Source: Syngnathus acus (lineage: Eukaryota; Chordata; Actinopteri; Syngnathiformes; Syngnathidae). From it: a stretch of DNA of 64,000 nucleotides. Below the pieces are notes generated by a model. That model saw only the letters and a list, made by a program, of their open reading frames with translations, was not told where the DNA came from and ran no database searches. Both the position numbers and the translations under genes were made by a program. Shown one piece after another: positions 24,301 through 36,560 of this stretch (position 1 is the stretch's first letter; each line of letters starts with the position of its first letter). The DNA lies in NCBI RefSeq assembly GCF_901709675.1, contig NC_051090.1:4022342-4086341 (forward strand), in the 5' to 3' direction.

Positions 24301-27300
24301 ACCTTAATGTGATCATGAAGTAGAAAACAAACGCACCTGAGATACGGCTACAATATTGGTGGCATAAGGCGGCAGGTCGCTTTTACACTCGCGGCAGATC
24401 TTCTTTAGCGTGGAAACGGACGAGACGGAAAGGTCCGGGTTGCCCAGAGCCTGCAGCACCAGGGGCAGGACGCTGCTCAGCATCACCGGGTGGTCAGCCA
24501 ACCATTCAGCCAGAGCACCTGGTACCGGGATTTAAAGTCAAGCACCGGCGCCCCCGGGTTAAAGTCCAGCACCGGCGCCGAGTCTCACCTATAGTGAACA
24601 TCACCGTGTCGGCCAGCTGAACGTTGTTGATACTGATTCTTGGGATGAGGCCTATGAGGCCCGGAATGACATCAGAGTAATTGACGTCTATCGTCTCCGC
24701 GATGGACTGGAAACCGTACAGCAAAGCTTCTGTGTGCTGGAATAAAAATATTCAGAGCGTTGGTGTATTTTGAACAGTGCTAATAAGCTAGTCACGTTTT
24801 TTTCTTTTTTTTAAGTTTCTCAAATCGGCGTCCCGCCCACCTGCCACGACGTGGGCTGCTCTGTATTCGTCAAGAGTCGTCCCAGTTTGTCATAGAGATT
24901 ACTCAGGAGCTCAGCGCCCAGCATCTCGTAGACGTACATGAGCGTGTCAGAGATGTCCACCCTGAAGGAGAAACTACTTTTAGTCTCTTTCCCCAAAAAA
25001 AAAAAAAAAACTCCAGAGTGGACACAAACCTGTAAATACGGAATTGCTCCTTCTCATCCGAGGACCAGGATGCGTACTCTTGATCCGATGGGAACTGGGC
25101 TTTGTGGAGCAAAACATCTACGAGCTGGAAATACACCGGCCTGTACACTTGCAGGTACACTGCCTGCTTGTTGGACTCGAACGACATGATTTCATCCTTG
25201 AAGGCGATAAAAAGGCAATCTTAAGTGGCGGACGCAGCATTGGTGAGATGATGCCTTACCTGCAGCGTGTACCAGAAGGTGAGTGTGAGCGAGCTGGTGG
25301 TCTCATTGACCGGGTAGTGGCCCGGGATGCCCGTGCAAAACATGATCATGTTGACTAAAGCCAGGAAGCTCTGCCAGTGATCCACTTGCTCCAGCAGAAT
25401 CCTGAATATAAATCACAAGTCATCATTTTTAAGTGTCTCTATATTGTTAAGGGGAAAAACACAAACCAACCTGGAGTGGTTTTCTCCCAACGTGACGGCA
25501 ATGCGGCAAATCCCGTGGCAAGTCTCCATGTCGCCGTTCTGGACGGCCTCTCTGAGTTGCTCCTGGAGTGCCAGCACCGGCGGGACCAACTTCAGCAACG
25601 TGTTCACGTACCTAGAAGACACAAATATGTGAACGTTAACAACCGTCAAGGACACACACTTCCAGTTGGTAGAAGTTCAAGTCAAAACTTATTTAACCTA
25701 AAATGGCCAGACTTCGTGTTCTATTGAAATCAAAGCAACTGCTCGGAGTTGGCTCGCACGACATCTAGAGACGTCCTCGATGGCGTCATGCAATAGCGTG
25801 ACATTTAAAGATCAAGGGTATGTGTATCCAAATGTCACAGACCATGTGTGTTTACCCAAAAAAATAAAAATAAAAAACAACAAAATATGCAGAGAGAGCA
25901 AGAAGGAGATGAAGGCGTGCATTTTTGCCAATGGACTGACTGCACTTAAATCGAAATTAGCAACTCTGCGAGTAGCACTTAACGAGTCATTCATTTCTAC
26001 CCAATGCGAGCTATAAAGTTGTAGCTCATGTCCTAAAAAGGACAAATGAATAATTGTTTTGTTTTTTGGGGGGGGGTTTGTGGTCCAGAACTAATGACTG
26101 GTTTTTTAATTCATTTTATTTGGAAACGCCAGTGACCCAATTATTTGCATTTAACTATCAAAAGGTCTTACATACTATTTCCCCTTTAAAAAGCCTGACG
26201 TGGAGCGAGGGGAGGGGTGGGGGGTCAGTTGCGTTCTCCTCCCGACTACTCCCTGTTGCGATCCCCTCTGCAATTACCTCAGAGACGGGGAGGGTGGGGG
26301 GGTTGCCTGGCAACAGGATGCGGCTGCACCAATCGCGTGCCCTCCAATGAGTTGATTGTGATGAGTTTAAACAGAGGGAGAGAACCCGAGGCGGGGCGGG
26401 GAGGGTGGTAAGAGGAAATAGACAGGAGAATAAATATCAATCTATAGATTTCTCAAGGATGTAAAAATAGTTTGAGGTTCGAGAGCCATTAGACTCGCCT
26501 TAAAAGTGATTGATCAGCGTTTAGATCCTTCTTAGTCTTAGAGCAGAGGTAAGAACCCCCCCACCCCCTACCTCCACTTCCATCCTTTTGCGGAGAAGGG
26601 GTAAGGATTATTCAACACATCTGAATCGACCGGTCGCGATGACATCTCGCCCCGGCTCTGTAACCATAGCGACGCCAGCCAACCAAGACATGCCGCTCGC
26701 TTCTTCCACCCCCCCTTTTGCCTCTCCTCCCCCCTTTTAGCTGTCAACATGCCCCTGCATCACATCCCTCCCTCCCGCCTTTATGCCCAGCCAGTGCCCA
26801 CCCACCCTGTCTCCTCCGAATGAAGTTATAACGCTCACAATTCTCCGACGGAAATTCTTCCATCATTACCATGACAAGTTTCAAGCTGTTTGAGCTGAAA
26901 TCTCAATTGTAGGATTTTAGAGTTATTTATTTTGTTTATTAGATGGATGGATGGAGTTTTTATTCTTTATTTTTATTACATTATAATTTTAAATACCATA
27001 ATTTGTTTTAATTGAGACATCATAGAGGAGTAGGGCCTGATCGTTTAATGGTTGCCGAATTATTAGGCCTCTACAATAACAATAGTCAGCCAGTTTTGCT
27101 AAATAACCTTCTCACCTTTGGGAGTCTGGCTGTGAGATGGCGTTGACCAGCGCCTCCACAGCGGTGTCAAAAAGTTCAGGGTCGGGCAGGGCAACAAAGC
27201 AGTCGTGCACCAGGGCTTCGCTCTCGCTGAGCGGCACGTCCAGCAGCACCCAAGACGATAGGCAGCGCAGCACTCGGGCCTTCACCGCCCCGGGGCTGTC

Positions 27301-30300
27301 CGTCCGTCGCAGCAGCTGCTGCAGCAGAGGGCAAACGGACCCCCACTCCCGGCCCAGGGCACCCCGAACCTGACAGGAAGAATATTTAGAATTTGTTGTG
27401 CTGCGGTAACAACATCAACAAATCATACCTGTCCCTTTCTGTACTGCGGCAAGCGGCTGGTCTGGAACTCCTCGGGAAGGACGGTGAGGAGCTCCAGCAG
27501 CGCCAGGCAACGTGCCCGCCCGTCGATCCCTCCGCCCTCCTCCTGGAACACCCGCACCATCTCGGACACGGCGCCGGGCCAGGCCTCGGGCATGGTGTTG
27601 AGCGCCAGCGACGCCAGCGCCACGCATAACCGCGTCAGCACCATCTTGGCGCCCGAGGAGAAGCAAGCGATCTGAGTGAACAGCTGGCTTTTCAACGACT
27701 CGTACTGGTCGCTGGGGATGTCCGACCAGTAGCGGGAAATCTTGGTGTGGAGCGCGCTGGCACCGAAATACTGGATCTCCGGCACCTGTGCAGTAATATG
27801 ATGAATGTTCAATTTTACTCCTATGCATGTGACGGTGTGTGAATTTTTATACCTTGTCTGGGCTGAGCAAAGCCCAGCAGAACTGCCAGGCCTGAGGAGA
27901 CACCTGGGCCTGCATAAGCCATTTCTGGGCCAGATTCTTATTGTCGATGTTGGGATCATAATACAGCTGGTGGAGGGCCTGCCAACAAAAGGCAAACAGA
28001 GGATAGTAAAAATCGAATTAAATCACTTGAAGTAGTTACAGTTGACGTTTACGTACGCAATGCATCAGGTCAATTACGACAATGAAATTCTTTCTGTTTG
28101 AAAAATGAAACTCCAGAATGTTGCGTGCAATAATATTTCTATTCTTGGCTATTTTACTGCATAACAGCTCCTTTTTATTTCACCAGTTCCACTTGACATA
28201 AAAGTATAAAATGCCAGCAACATTGCTTACTAATATCACTCCCCAAAAAAGCCCCGAGCCACTTTTTTACACGATTAGCAGAAAAGCATTGACCTAAAAA
28301 AAAAAAAAAGATGGCGCTCACAAGTACAGCTTCTGAGTGGTACACAAAGCAGCAAGGGGGTTTGAGAGCAGTCGAGATGAATGATGGCGGCTTCTGAACG
28401 CTTACAGGCGCAAATTCGCAATAAAAGCCACCGAACCATTCATCATTAAAACCACGGACAGGTTTGACGATGCTCTTGCAATCTTCCATCAGTGTAGCAA
28501 GCAAATTTGCAGTAGGATGCTTTTGTGAGTCAGCACCTCTCGACTTCCCCATTCCACCAATTGCCCTGTTAGAGTTAAACGTAGCAACGCGGTGCTGCGG
28601 GATCATTAGTGCAGCTCACCGGCCTCACTCCCGATTTAAAGGAGACGTGTAGAAAACAGTTTCCAGGCAGAGCCCCGACTATAGTGACTTAATGGAGAGA
28701 CATCTACGAGCTCACATTGCTTGGTCACGTATCGTTCGCCATGCGAGCCCGAGGCCATTTTGATGTCATTTCTCTGAGCTACTACTTAATTTAAGCCGCT
28801 ATCAAGCTAGAAACCCGCCTGTGCCACCTGGCTGCACCTGAGTACAGCGGGATGTTGGCAGAGCGGCCGTTGCGAGGCGGAGGAGTGGTGACACAAGTGA
28901 GAAAATGTCCCCTTGGTCACAGCCTCGCCATCTGCTCTCGCACTAAAGTGTGCCAAGTGACGAGCAAAATAGGCAGCCGCAAAGGATCAATGACGGGGGG
29001 AAAAAAAAAAGCCTCTTTTTACCGGCGATGTCGTAAGGGTCCAATATTTTTTTTTAGCACAGTAACACATTAGACGATGACATTCAAACATCCTCACAGA
29101 ATGCTAACAATGAAGCGCCATGCCCTTCACTTGTCTTTCGCTTTCAGAGGTCAGGTCAGTATGTGTGTGGCTGGCGAGTGAGGACAATGTGTTACGTTGT
29201 TTGTCGGAGCGAAGAAAGAACAAATGCGTGCCCGCCGAGCCAGGAACCATCATCTCCGGGCGCTATGTACACAAAAATCAACAAACACCATCTTGTGGCA
29301 TATTAGTACCGAAAAACTATGTTGAAGTAAATTGAAGAACTTCATTTCGATAAAAGTAGTGCTTGGTTCATCTGGTTCACACCACCCCACACATCAGGTA
29401 CTTTCACTATAGATCAATTGAACGTGAATCAATTATTAATGAACCTGACAGACATATGAATTATGTATGCACTGGTTACTTGGTTGCTAACTGGATTGGG
29501 AAAATGACAGCAAAGGTCCGAGAAGATGTTAAAGTACAATTGCAACATCGCCATTGCACCTTTAATGACATCTCCATCCTCCATGGATGCCCCTCTTTCC
29601 CGGTCCACTCTGCACCCCCGCCCCGCCCACTCCCATCCATTTCTGCACATTACTCTACTCACACACACACACACACCTTCCTGTCTCCATCCTCCCCCAC
29701 CCAACCCTTCAGTAGCGTCTGTGGCCACCCAGCAGGGAGATTTATGGCCGCAACACGACACTACACACAGTTCACCACCCTAAAGCAATCTTGTGCAAAA
29801 TGGTGGATGAAGAGGCATCACTGTAGCTTTAAAATTTAAAGATCTTTGCAACGCAGTAGACCTCATTTCTGCCAGCATCACAGAATATGTGATGGCCAAG
29901 TAATTTTGTCCCGGGCTAGCGATTGTTCCAGTTATGCAGGCTGAATTTATGCCATTTGAATGGAGTTTTTGGAGGCAAGTGACGTCATTTAAAAAGTCAG
30001 TCTTGTCACCTTAGTGCGTATTTGTGCTTCTTAACAAGTGTGCTCAATTCTACCTCGTGAGCTTCCAACAAGCTATTTAACTATGACGGAAATATTTTGT
30101 GTCAGTGTGCCAAGTTTATTTTTTGAGTCGTATCTGTATTGTTTAACAAGAGTAAAGATGCAGACTGTTAGCTTAGCATCACGCACAAACACTCATGCAT
30201 CTCTGGTCAACAATTTTAATGCACAACATGATGATCACTCAACACTCAGTTGCCTCCTTACCTTTTCAACATTCTCCACGGTGAAGTCCAAGGCGTCCTG

Positions 30301-30333
30301 TGTATTTGCTATCCGCCCCGGCGTCTCCATCAT
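18385..30333 (-). CDS. ipo13: Importin-13 (bidirectional nuclear transport receptor), complete
   Basis: Coding exons, 5' to 3' on minus: 30262-30333, 27853-27978, 27429-27785, 27116-27369, 25471-25611, 25260-25401, 25030-25196, 24841-24961, 24589-24736, 24337-24518, 24241-24267, 24008-24142, 23110-23262, 22946-23026, 22732-22869, 22440-22536, 20891-20943, 19318-19384, 18982-19040, 18822-18911, 18559-18740, 18385-18481. Phases agree and the sum is 2889 nt (962 aa; human 963). It is an all-helical HEAT-repeat karyopherin-beta with an importin-beta N-terminal domain at about residues 30-100. Diagnostic strings are CMWLMQALGFLLSAL, NPSNKLAIIHILGLLSNLF, YSTIPQASALDLTRQ and the tail RVNKRRVKEIVKEF. 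The family binds RanGTP and shuttles UBC9 and MAGOH-RBM8A inward and eIF1A outward. Two in-frame ATGs are adjacent (30333, 30330). The hits are to IPO13, not to its relative TNPO3. Confidence 0.97.
24521..24580. repeat. Short imperfect tandem duplication in ipo13 intron
   Basis: Two copies of a unit of about 28 bp (core AAAGTCMAGCACCGGCGCC) lie head to tail inside the 70-bp intron between coding exons 9 and 10. They make up most of that intron. Confidence 0.7.
27979..30261 (-). other. ipo13: ipo13 first coding intron, 2.3 kb
   Basis: This is the longest intron of the gene. It contains a CA-rich microsatellite near 29660 and pyrimidine-rich stretches, but no recognisable embedded gene. Open frames on both strands here lack family resemblance. 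Confidence 0.6.
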
Positions 30334-30780
30334 AGTAACCCCTTCTGGGGTACGGAGCTGTCAAATGTCCCCTAACCTCTTAACACACGCACAGAGGAAA
30401 ACCGAATAAATCTTCAAGTGAAAGTTAGATGAAGTGGTCTCACAACTGGTGATAATCGGTGGTATTAGTGGGACACTCGCCGGCGTGCTAACACTAGCTC
30501 AACCGACTTGACAGCGGCGAGCTAACCGATGCTAACGCAAACCTATTAGAAACATTCAACACGGCTAGCGAAGAGGCTAACTGTAGCAATGCACGCCTCC
30601 CGATACTCGCCATCATTAAACCGCAAACATGATGCGCGGGATTAATTAGTAGGAGCTAGTGATGGAGCCCGTGAGTATTATAACGAGCTTTTCCATACCT
30701 TTGCGTCCGCTGGGGGAGAGCAACGATGCGGGCTGGCTGCCAGCTTGATGCCGCTGCTTTGCTTTTGCCTCCGATTCCGA
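30334..30780 (-). other. ipo13: ipo13 non-coding first exon and promoter region
   Basis: An acceptor, TTGACAG|CTCCG, lies about 26 bp upstream of the start codon. On the minus strand a donor, GCAAAG|GTATGG (exon end 30699), predicts a non-coding first exon extending rightward to about 30.78 kb. The gene therefore starts at about 30.8 kb, divergent from dmbx1 across the desert. Confidence 0.5.
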
Positions 30781-31379
30781 ACTCTGTGCTGCGTTACAGT
30801 GCTGTGGGAATTCTCAGTGTCATCCCGCCCAGCAACACCGCTCACTGCTCAAAGGTTAGCGTTCCTGATTTTGACATCTTTCGTTTTTGGTTTGTTTTGT
30901 TTTTTTACTATACAATATCACTCCTACATATGCATTGCCCGAAATAACGACGGTGGTCATTTTGACAGTACCGTGACGTAGTTCGTGGGAGCGATTCAAT
31001 TAAGCAATTTTGGCTGCGTTCAAGTGCTGTTGTAACCCTGGCTGTCAATTGGCTTGTGGACTTACGAACCAAAACATCAAATTTGCCAATAAACGTTGCA
31101 CTTTACTTCGTCCATTTTGGAACTATTTAAAGTTCAGTCATCTAACTTGCATTAGTTTACGGGAAGATCGGACACATTCAATATGACGGACGTGAATGCG
31201 TACCCAAGCCACGGGGCAAAGAAGACGAGCCAAATCTTAACCATATGGCAACAGCGTCCCTCGGTGGCCAAACTCTGACATTACAAGACGAGCCAGGAAT
31301 TTTTTTATTTCGCATACGATCGAAATGTACGGAAGAGGATTAGGGCCAGTGAAGAAAAAAAAAACGAAGGGTGACAGGA

Positions 31380-31640
31380 TTGACTTTTTTTCTCAGAATT
31401 CTGACTTTATTCTCAGAATTCTGACTTTAAAGTCAGAATTCTGACTTTATTCTCAGAATTCTTTCCAGTTCATCGCGAGAACGGATCAGATCAGTGAGGG
31501 AACGAGTCCTGACTTTCCCGTTGGCGAACGAGTCAATGGGTGAACTGCCTTCCTTCCCGTGCATCAACGGATCACTCAGTGAACGTGTTGCGTCTCCCTC
31601 CTGGCGTGAACTATGTAAGCCAGAATGTAGAACCACTCAC
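31380..31640. repeat. Palindromic tandem repeat joined to a GAACGAGTC-type repeat
   Basis: From 31390 to 31462 the self-complementary unit TCAGAATTCTGA recurs four to five times, joined by CTTTATTC or CTTTAAAG spacers. It runs directly into about 170 bp that repeat variants of AACGGATCA / CAGTGAACG / GAACGAGTC in both orientations. This looks like a decayed non-autonomous element. No target-site duplication could be assigned. Confidence 0.5.
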
Positions 31641-31923
31641 TGAAACGCCACTTCTTTTATGCACGTTTTCTCCAAGCTAACGGCTAACTTTATTGCATGA
31701 AGGGATGCGCCCTTATGCAACAATTATGCTTCTCTTGATTTTATAACACTTATATTAGTTCTTAAATAACGTGATTTTTTTTAAATCTTCAGACTGTGAG
31801 GAAAGAAGTTGTAACGTCTTTTTTCATAAAGCTTTCTTCTGTTAATACCGGCGTCTTGGTTAAAGGACAGGTTCGAGAAATTCCAAATGCTGCCACCTAG
31901 TGCTAATGCAATATCTATCTTTG

Positions 31924-31937
31924 CCAGTAGAGGGCAG
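31924..31937 (+). promoter_or_regulatory. CTCF core motif, perfect consensus match
   Basis: CCAGTAGAGGGCAG fits the 14-base CTCF core consensus CCASYAGRKGGCRS at every position, in forward orientation. It lies about 1.2 kb outside the ipo13 promoter at the left edge of the gene desert. Confidence 0.45.
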
Positions 31938-32999
31938 TGTTGTCATTCGGACAGTAGTGATGCGCCAATTTGGCCCGCTGCTCTTGGGGATGAGATGGAA
32001 CAATCCTTTAGCCTTCAGCCATGCATTCTTGATAGTTGCGTTGTCGTCGATCCCAGCTGACTTTGGGCAATGATCTGCTGTGTAATCACGATCCTGATGC
32101 TACACCTTTAAAGCAAATGGATTATTTTGGCAAAGAAGATAGGCTTATTAAAACAAATTTAAGACACATTTGTGAGCAATATTTGAGTACAGACACACAA
32201 ACATTTTGAGCAGATTGGGTTAAATATTTTGACCCATCAGAATGGGTTGATCACCATTTTGGGCAGTTGACTGAATTTAAGCCACTGTGCTGGGTATAAA
32301 AAAACAATTGGTGGAAATTGAGATTAATTTACTTTTTTACTTTGTGGTTGAATAAACCAGAGGGTCTATAAATTGAGGAGGCCCTGAATGCATCACGGCC
32401 TCATGGCTGTCTTATGTTTATTTAGTTCTTGGGCCTCTGGCACTTTTTTCAAGGGAATTTGAATTTTGCCCTTCAGCACTGAATAGCTGCATAACAAAAT
32501 GCAATACCCGCCGGTAAAACATTTTCATTGGCAAAATATCCCAACGGAGAACAATTGCAAGGCCAACATGCATTTGACCGCCTTGGGTGAAAAAAATCAG
32601 GTGAATGATTTCAAGCGGTCAAACATTTCTGGACCGCCCTGCTACTAACAAAACCTGGTGACTGTTTGCCTTTCCGCCTCGTCGCCCACGTTTTCGGCGA
32701 GCGAGCATTTACCATCTTGTCTTATTCATTATTTGACACTTTTGAAAAGGGGCCTTTGCTTTCTAATTCCCTAATGACTGTTGTGAGTGCTGACTCGGCT
32801 GTTGTAGAACAAATGATATCTCTGTCCTGCTGGAATAATCCTCATCTATTTCAACACCAGGGTCCGCATTAAAAATGACAGACGGAGACGACCGCAAGTG
32901 AAGAAACCAAGAGGGGGGGTGTATTTCCATCTCTTGATAAATGTGCAAATGCCCAGGGACGCTGAATCAGACGTTTGGTGTTAATGTGCGTTCATTTCT

Positions 33000-33310
33000 C
33001 GCCTCATTCTCTAGCAGGCCTTTGTAACGCCGAGCTGGTCATATTTTGTCCCAGATTAGCAGAGTGACAGTTGCCTCTGCTCAAGGTATTTAGAAGACAT
33101 AATTCATTCATGGATCTAGAAGTGGCCCCATTTGTCATTTAATGCATAGCGCTGCAGATGAGTGTGTGTGTGTGTGTGTGTCAAGGGAGATGAGGGCCCG
33201 GGCACTTTTCATCTGATGTATTAGCTGGCATATGCAAGCAATGAATTATCAAGCAGGAAAAAGGAGTCAATTATCCACTCCTAAAGAGGGGGCTGGGCCT
33301 TTTGAGCCCT
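33000..33310. promoter_or_regulatory. Candidate conserved non-coding element A
   Basis: This is a complex, low-repeat block with several homeodomain-type cores (CAGATTAGC, GAATTATC, CAATTATC, TTTAATGCAT). A short GT microsatellite interrupts it at about 33163-33181. Judged only by composition; conservation was not measured. Confidence 0.3.
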
Positions 33311-34183
33311 TGGGGCCCTTTTCCATATTTACCATATCATTTTCACAGAAAGGTATGCCGGCAGATCCGAGGACAGGCAGTGGACACGTGCGCACTCACA
33401 GTGTGTAGGCAAGTAAATGTCATTATCAATTTTGGAAATTAAACAAAATTGCCAATTTTTTTTTAGGATTTTGGTGCTGTTTCTGCAGTAAGCATTAAAA
33501 TCGTGAAGAGCGGACCAAGGTTAGAACACAGATCAAATAATCACAGGCATGTATTCTTTATATGCCATGTTTGTATTTATTTGGGGTGAGCTGGAATAGC
33601 CACGCTGTGACCGCCACTTCTCCATGACCCCCCCTCCCCAATCCCCTCAGCTCACTTACCTATCAAAATGTCCCCCCCACCCTCAATTGACTGCTTGGCT
33701 CCCGCTAATAGAGTGGATATGGTAAATGAAATACTTGCCATTTTCATTCCAAAAGTCTCTCACCCCCAGCGTGACATATGCGAGTGTCCTTTGCTGGTTT
33801 TGATGAGGACTGTGTGTGTGCGTGCGTGCCTGCGTGATGCCTCCAAGCAGACCCACTCGAGGTCCGTCTCTAGGCCCGTGGTTCTTGACAGCACTTGACA
33901 CTTAGGTAAATGAGGTGGTTAGACTGCATTATGGCCGGGCTGATAGCTCGCTAATGGGTTTTAAGTTGGGGAATTTACCGGCCGAGCCCATCGGGGACGT
34001 TTTTTTTTTTTTTTTTTGACAGGCGGGTTGCTGCGGAATAAAGACGGAGAGGGGGACTCTCCAAGGGGGGACTTGGCTGGAGAGGAGATGGCGTACTAAA
34101 AATAAAGCACAGGTGACAGCAAAGGTAACAAAATGGCAGAAGTGTGTGATGTAAAAATGATGGCCAATGAAGCGAAGATAAAA

Positions 34184-34412
34184 ACATGGCTTGTAAATAA
34201 TAAAAGTAAAAAATAAAAAGTAAAAAAATATTGAGCAAAAATAAGGGTAAAAACAAACCAAGACAAGAACATAGCTTGTAAATAATAAGTACAAGTAAAA
34301 AATAATAAGTAAAAAATAATGAGCATAAATAAGGGCAAAAACAAGTAAAATAATAAGCAAAATAATATGTAAAAAGTAATAAGCAAAAAAAAGGGCAAAA
34401 ACAAACAATAGA
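34184..34412. repeat. A-rich minisatellite, about 85-bp period
   Basis: The string ACATRGCTTGTAAATAATAA recurs at 34184 and 34269, and the block TAAGGGYAAAAACAA recurs after each copy and again near 34390. This gives roughly 2.6 imperfect copies. The hydrophobic open frames on the minus strand here are translations of this repeat. Confidence 0.75.
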
Positions 34413-36419
34413 AAATAAGATGCATGGTTGACCTCCTTTTAACAGCAAAGTGTCTCCCAAGTTATCCCTCAAGGCAGCCAATGAGTAATTTGATTTCAAA
34501 ACAAAAGCACAGTTCACATCCTTTGTTACACTCGGGAAGGTTTGTAATTTTGCACGCTGTATATATATGCACACGCATTCCAAGTCTTAAGTCAAGGCGT
34601 CTAAATTTAGCAGCTAACGATAAACTCTTAAGTTTTAAGACATAGGCTAATGCGTACGGGCGTTAAAACCAGTGGGGACAGTTTAGTGGAGATTAGAGAC
34701 GTATCAAAGTCTGGTGCAAAGCTCCATCCGGAGCCACGCGCTTGTTTGCTCGGCATCTGCCTTCGCAAAGAAAAAAGGACGACGTTGGAAAAAGAGCTCC
34801 TGGCCGGGACTCGAGTGGCTCCTTCACTGTATATCTAAAAATCCGAGTGACGATTCAAAAGCGGACCTCCTCTGCCTACTTCTCAAACGGAATCTGGAAC
34901 AAACAAGAACATTGAAGGGTCAGATTTAATCCCCTGCCCCTTTTCTTTTGTATTCAGATTAGAGACTAAGGAGGATTTAGAGGAGCCCGGAGTCTCTTGT
35001 TAAGAGACGGTGTTCTCCACTTAACCTGCAATTTACCTGTCGCTTAAGCCGCACCGCAGCCATCATCCAACACCTTCGATAGAGTGGAGAAGCTTTTCTT
35101 TGTGGCTTGTATACAACACTCAGGAGAGCTTTTGTGTTGACGTGTGCCCCCGAGAATCCGGATTATGGAGGTCAGAGTGGTGTACACCTCCAATTTAAAT
35201 CAAGTGTTGACCTCCACCAAAGTCTAATTTGATTGGACAACTCTCAAATTTGACTTGAAGTAATATTTTCTCTGAGAAGTTATTTTGGTTATATTTGAAT
35301 CAGAAAAAGCGTAAAGTGAAATATAGAAATGGACACAAAAACTTTAAAAATAACCCAGATTGGGTCAAATTGGGACTGACCCAATTTTTGGGTGAAATTT
35401 TTAAAATCCCCAAAATTGCGTGATGTTGAGCCAAATAAAGAAAAAAACAAAACACAAAACACACAAAATAATAAAGGGCCCACTGGTTTCTCTCAAACGC
35501 ACATCCCAGCATCTTTTTGCCCAAAATGTTGACTTAATTGTGTCTGAAACACCAAAAGGCATCAAAACAACAACATAAACGACCCCCCCCCCCCTATGCT
35601 TATTTAGCGGTGACGGCGGCACGTAAAGAGGAAAACGGAGAGGAGAAAAAAGGGCCGGGGTGAGGCTGGCTGCGAGAGAAAGGCGCTTTGGGTTGTCAAC
35701 GTTTTAGAAGCTTAGAGTCAAACGTATCCGGGCTCAGGAGAGAGGAGTCTGGGTGTTAGGCAGCCAGAATGACTCCTGATAGAAGGAGTTTGCGGCTCAA
35801 GTCGAGAGGAATCGTATTGGCTGCGGGATAAGGCGCCGACTAATTGATTCTCTGAAGTTTCCTGTCGCACAGCCCGATTACAGGTGTGACCGGATTAAAA
35901 AAAAATGGAGAGAGGGGGGGAAAAAAAACAAGGGATCTGGAGGAGGGAAACGGTAGAAAAAAAAAATCAAAGAGAAAAGATGAGGCCTGCCATAGACGGA
36001 TCAGCATCACTTCTACTCATTGATGTGCTTATTCCCGCCTTGTTTGTGTGTGCACGGCAATGTTTAATCTCGGCGCTCGGTGGCAAACCTCAGGTCACGT
36101 TACCGGGCCCTCTCTTTTTTCTTTCGTTCTAATAAAGCAAGACATTATATTGTCGCAACACGCTCGCCCTGATCACTCACTTCTTGTTAACACATCTCAA
36201 GGCCCGAGGCGTTGCCGTCTCGCCGGCCCGTAACGCCGCGTGACAAGATGGAGCACCGAGGTGAGCGAGAAAGGAGCGTTAGGACGCATATCTCCACCTA
36301 AGCTGTCATGCGTGAAGGCTGTTCTGGCTTGTTTGGCGCCAAAGTCCAATCTCAGGCCCCGAAGAGCCATTTTTCCCGGACTATCGATCGGGCCCTAAGG
36401 CCAGCGCATTTCGGGGCCC

Positions 36420-36560
36420 CTGGTCCCTGATCCTGTTCAGTAATAAGCGTACTCGTGTCAAGGTGGTAATTATCATTGATCTGGAGCTGGCGCGACAGGG
36501 CAGCGGGCCCCCGTGCCGTGATTCATACCGGGCTGCTGGCAGCTAATCAGAACCGCGCGC
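36420..36560. promoter_or_regulatory. Candidate conserved non-coding element B
   Basis: This dense block contains GTGGTAATTATCATTGATC and GCAGCTAATCAGAACC around a GC-rich core. ATTA and TAATC cores are homeodomain-type sites. It is flanked by ordinary AT-rich sequence. Composition-based call only. Confidence 0.3.

Noticed and set aside
29363-29839. 158-codon plus-strand open frame in ipo13 intron 1
   Set aside because: It includes a CA microsatellite translated as THTHTHT and has no family resemblance.
31433-31636. 67-codon minus-strand frame with repeated SLSDP/RSLTDL strings
   Set aside because: The internal repetition comes from the GAACGAGTC-type DNA repeat, so it is not treated as a gene.
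33929-34583. Long hydrophobic open frames on the minus strand (up to 202 codons)
   Set aside because: They are translations of an A-rich minisatellite (T-rich on the other strand). There is no family resemblance, and overlapping frames look alike.
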